Below are positions 63,701 through 64,000 of a DNA stretch of 64,000 bases, piece after piece. Position 1 is the first letter of the stretch. The number at the start of each line of letters is the position of its first letter. Made by a program: the position numbers and the translations under genes. The stretch is taken from positions 620,001 to 684,000 of the forward strand of contig JAULSU010000004.1 of NCBI GenBank assembly GCA_030512335.1, read 5' to 3'. The notes under the pieces were generated by a model. It ran no database searches. It saw only the letters and a list, made by a program, of their open reading frames with translations, and was not told the origin of the DNA. The stretch comes from Immersiella caudata. Its lineage: Eukaryota > Ascomycota > Sordariomycetes > Sordariales > Lasiosphaeriaceae.

Positions 63701-64000
63701 GTAGGTTGAGGGGAAGATGGGGGGGCACAAGGCCCAGGTGAGAAGTTTGTAGGACGGATGACAGAGTTCGTTGGTGGAGCGGCACTCTCGGCATCCACGT
63801 CCACCATTACACCCGAGATCGAGACGCGCACTACGGCTCACAGGCGGGGGTGTCCCACAAGGGACAGGACGACGTTACTCGATGTTTGTTGATGGAGTTG
63901 AGTCAGTCAGCTCTCACCATTCCACCAGACAGAAACGGGCCGGCTGGTGATGTTTGGGCTACAGCCGGAGACGAGTACCTCTCTCTCTTACTCTCAACGC
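57760..64000. other. 6.2 kb without a supported gene
   Basis: The first ~1 kb is purine-rich on the plus strand (C/T-rich when read as the leader of the 476-aa gene). The rest has many short overlapping frames and no recognisable domain, RNA gene or transposon. A C run of about 11 lies at 61097-61107. The window ends before any downstream gene appears. Confidence 0.4.

Noticed and set aside
1..64000. CRISPR arrays, bacterial operons, rRNA genes, viral genes
   Set aside because: None seen. Intron-containing genes and a spliced tRNA show nuclear fungal DNA, and no evenly spaced identical repeats of CRISPR type occur.

Overview
The window is nuclear DNA of a filamentous ascomycete (Pezizomycotina). 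I infer this from short GT-AG introns (about 50-125 bases) with CTAAC/CTGAC-type branch sites, two HET-domain loci, a Zn(II)2Cys6 regulator, a UstYa/DUF3328 protein, an NNP-family nitrate transporter with the long fungal loop, and a tRNA gene with a short anticodon-loop intron. Genes lie on both strands with no operon logic. Genus cannot be fixed from sequence alone; a Sordariomycete-like genome is only an impression.

Layout. 1-2.3 kb: no convincing gene, then tRNA-Pro(AGG). 2.65-9 kb: a compact housekeeping block with a secreted S28 serine peptidase (-), the complex I twin-CX9C subunit NDUFB7/B18 (+) and a CLC chloride transporter (-). 9.8-13.8 kb: a 419-aa protein of unknown function tail-to-tail with an intact HET-domain protein. 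14.1-18.4 kb: decayed material (leucine-rich F-box-like relic, truncated N-terminal fragment, broken membrane-protein relic) around one small secreted protein. 19.2-22.3 kb: a divergent pair, peroxiredoxin-like protein and Zn2Cys6 regulator, sharing a promoter with a 40-base tandem repeat. 23.4-30.6 kb: a two-exon gene of unknown function, the nitrate transporter, a single-pass membrane protein and a GT25-like glycosyltransferase. 32.5-35.7 kb: a J-domain-like protein lacking HPD and a wrecked HET gene. 36.2-37.6 kb: a Ser/Thr-rich membrane protein with a low-complexity tail. 39.2-44.8 kb: a 31-codon ORF, then three redox or tailoring-type genes (SDR, aldo/keto reductase, UstYa-like) interrupted by a 643-base inverted-repeat transposon. 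46-64 kb: two long disordered proteins, each with several kilobases of apparently gene-free DNA upstream.

How the genes fit together. Most are unrelated neighbours. Two groups could be functional: the 419-aa/HET pair as a possible allorecognition-type locus, and the SDR-AKR-UstYa trio as a possible small metabolic cluster. Both are inferences from gene order only.

The most distinctive observation is the 643-base element at 42340-42982. It has imperfect 28-base terminal inverted repeats and flanking TA dinucleotides, sits about 85 bases upstream of the aldo/keto reductase start, and contains a 43-base stretch matching the neighbouring SDR coding exon at 40 of 43 positions.
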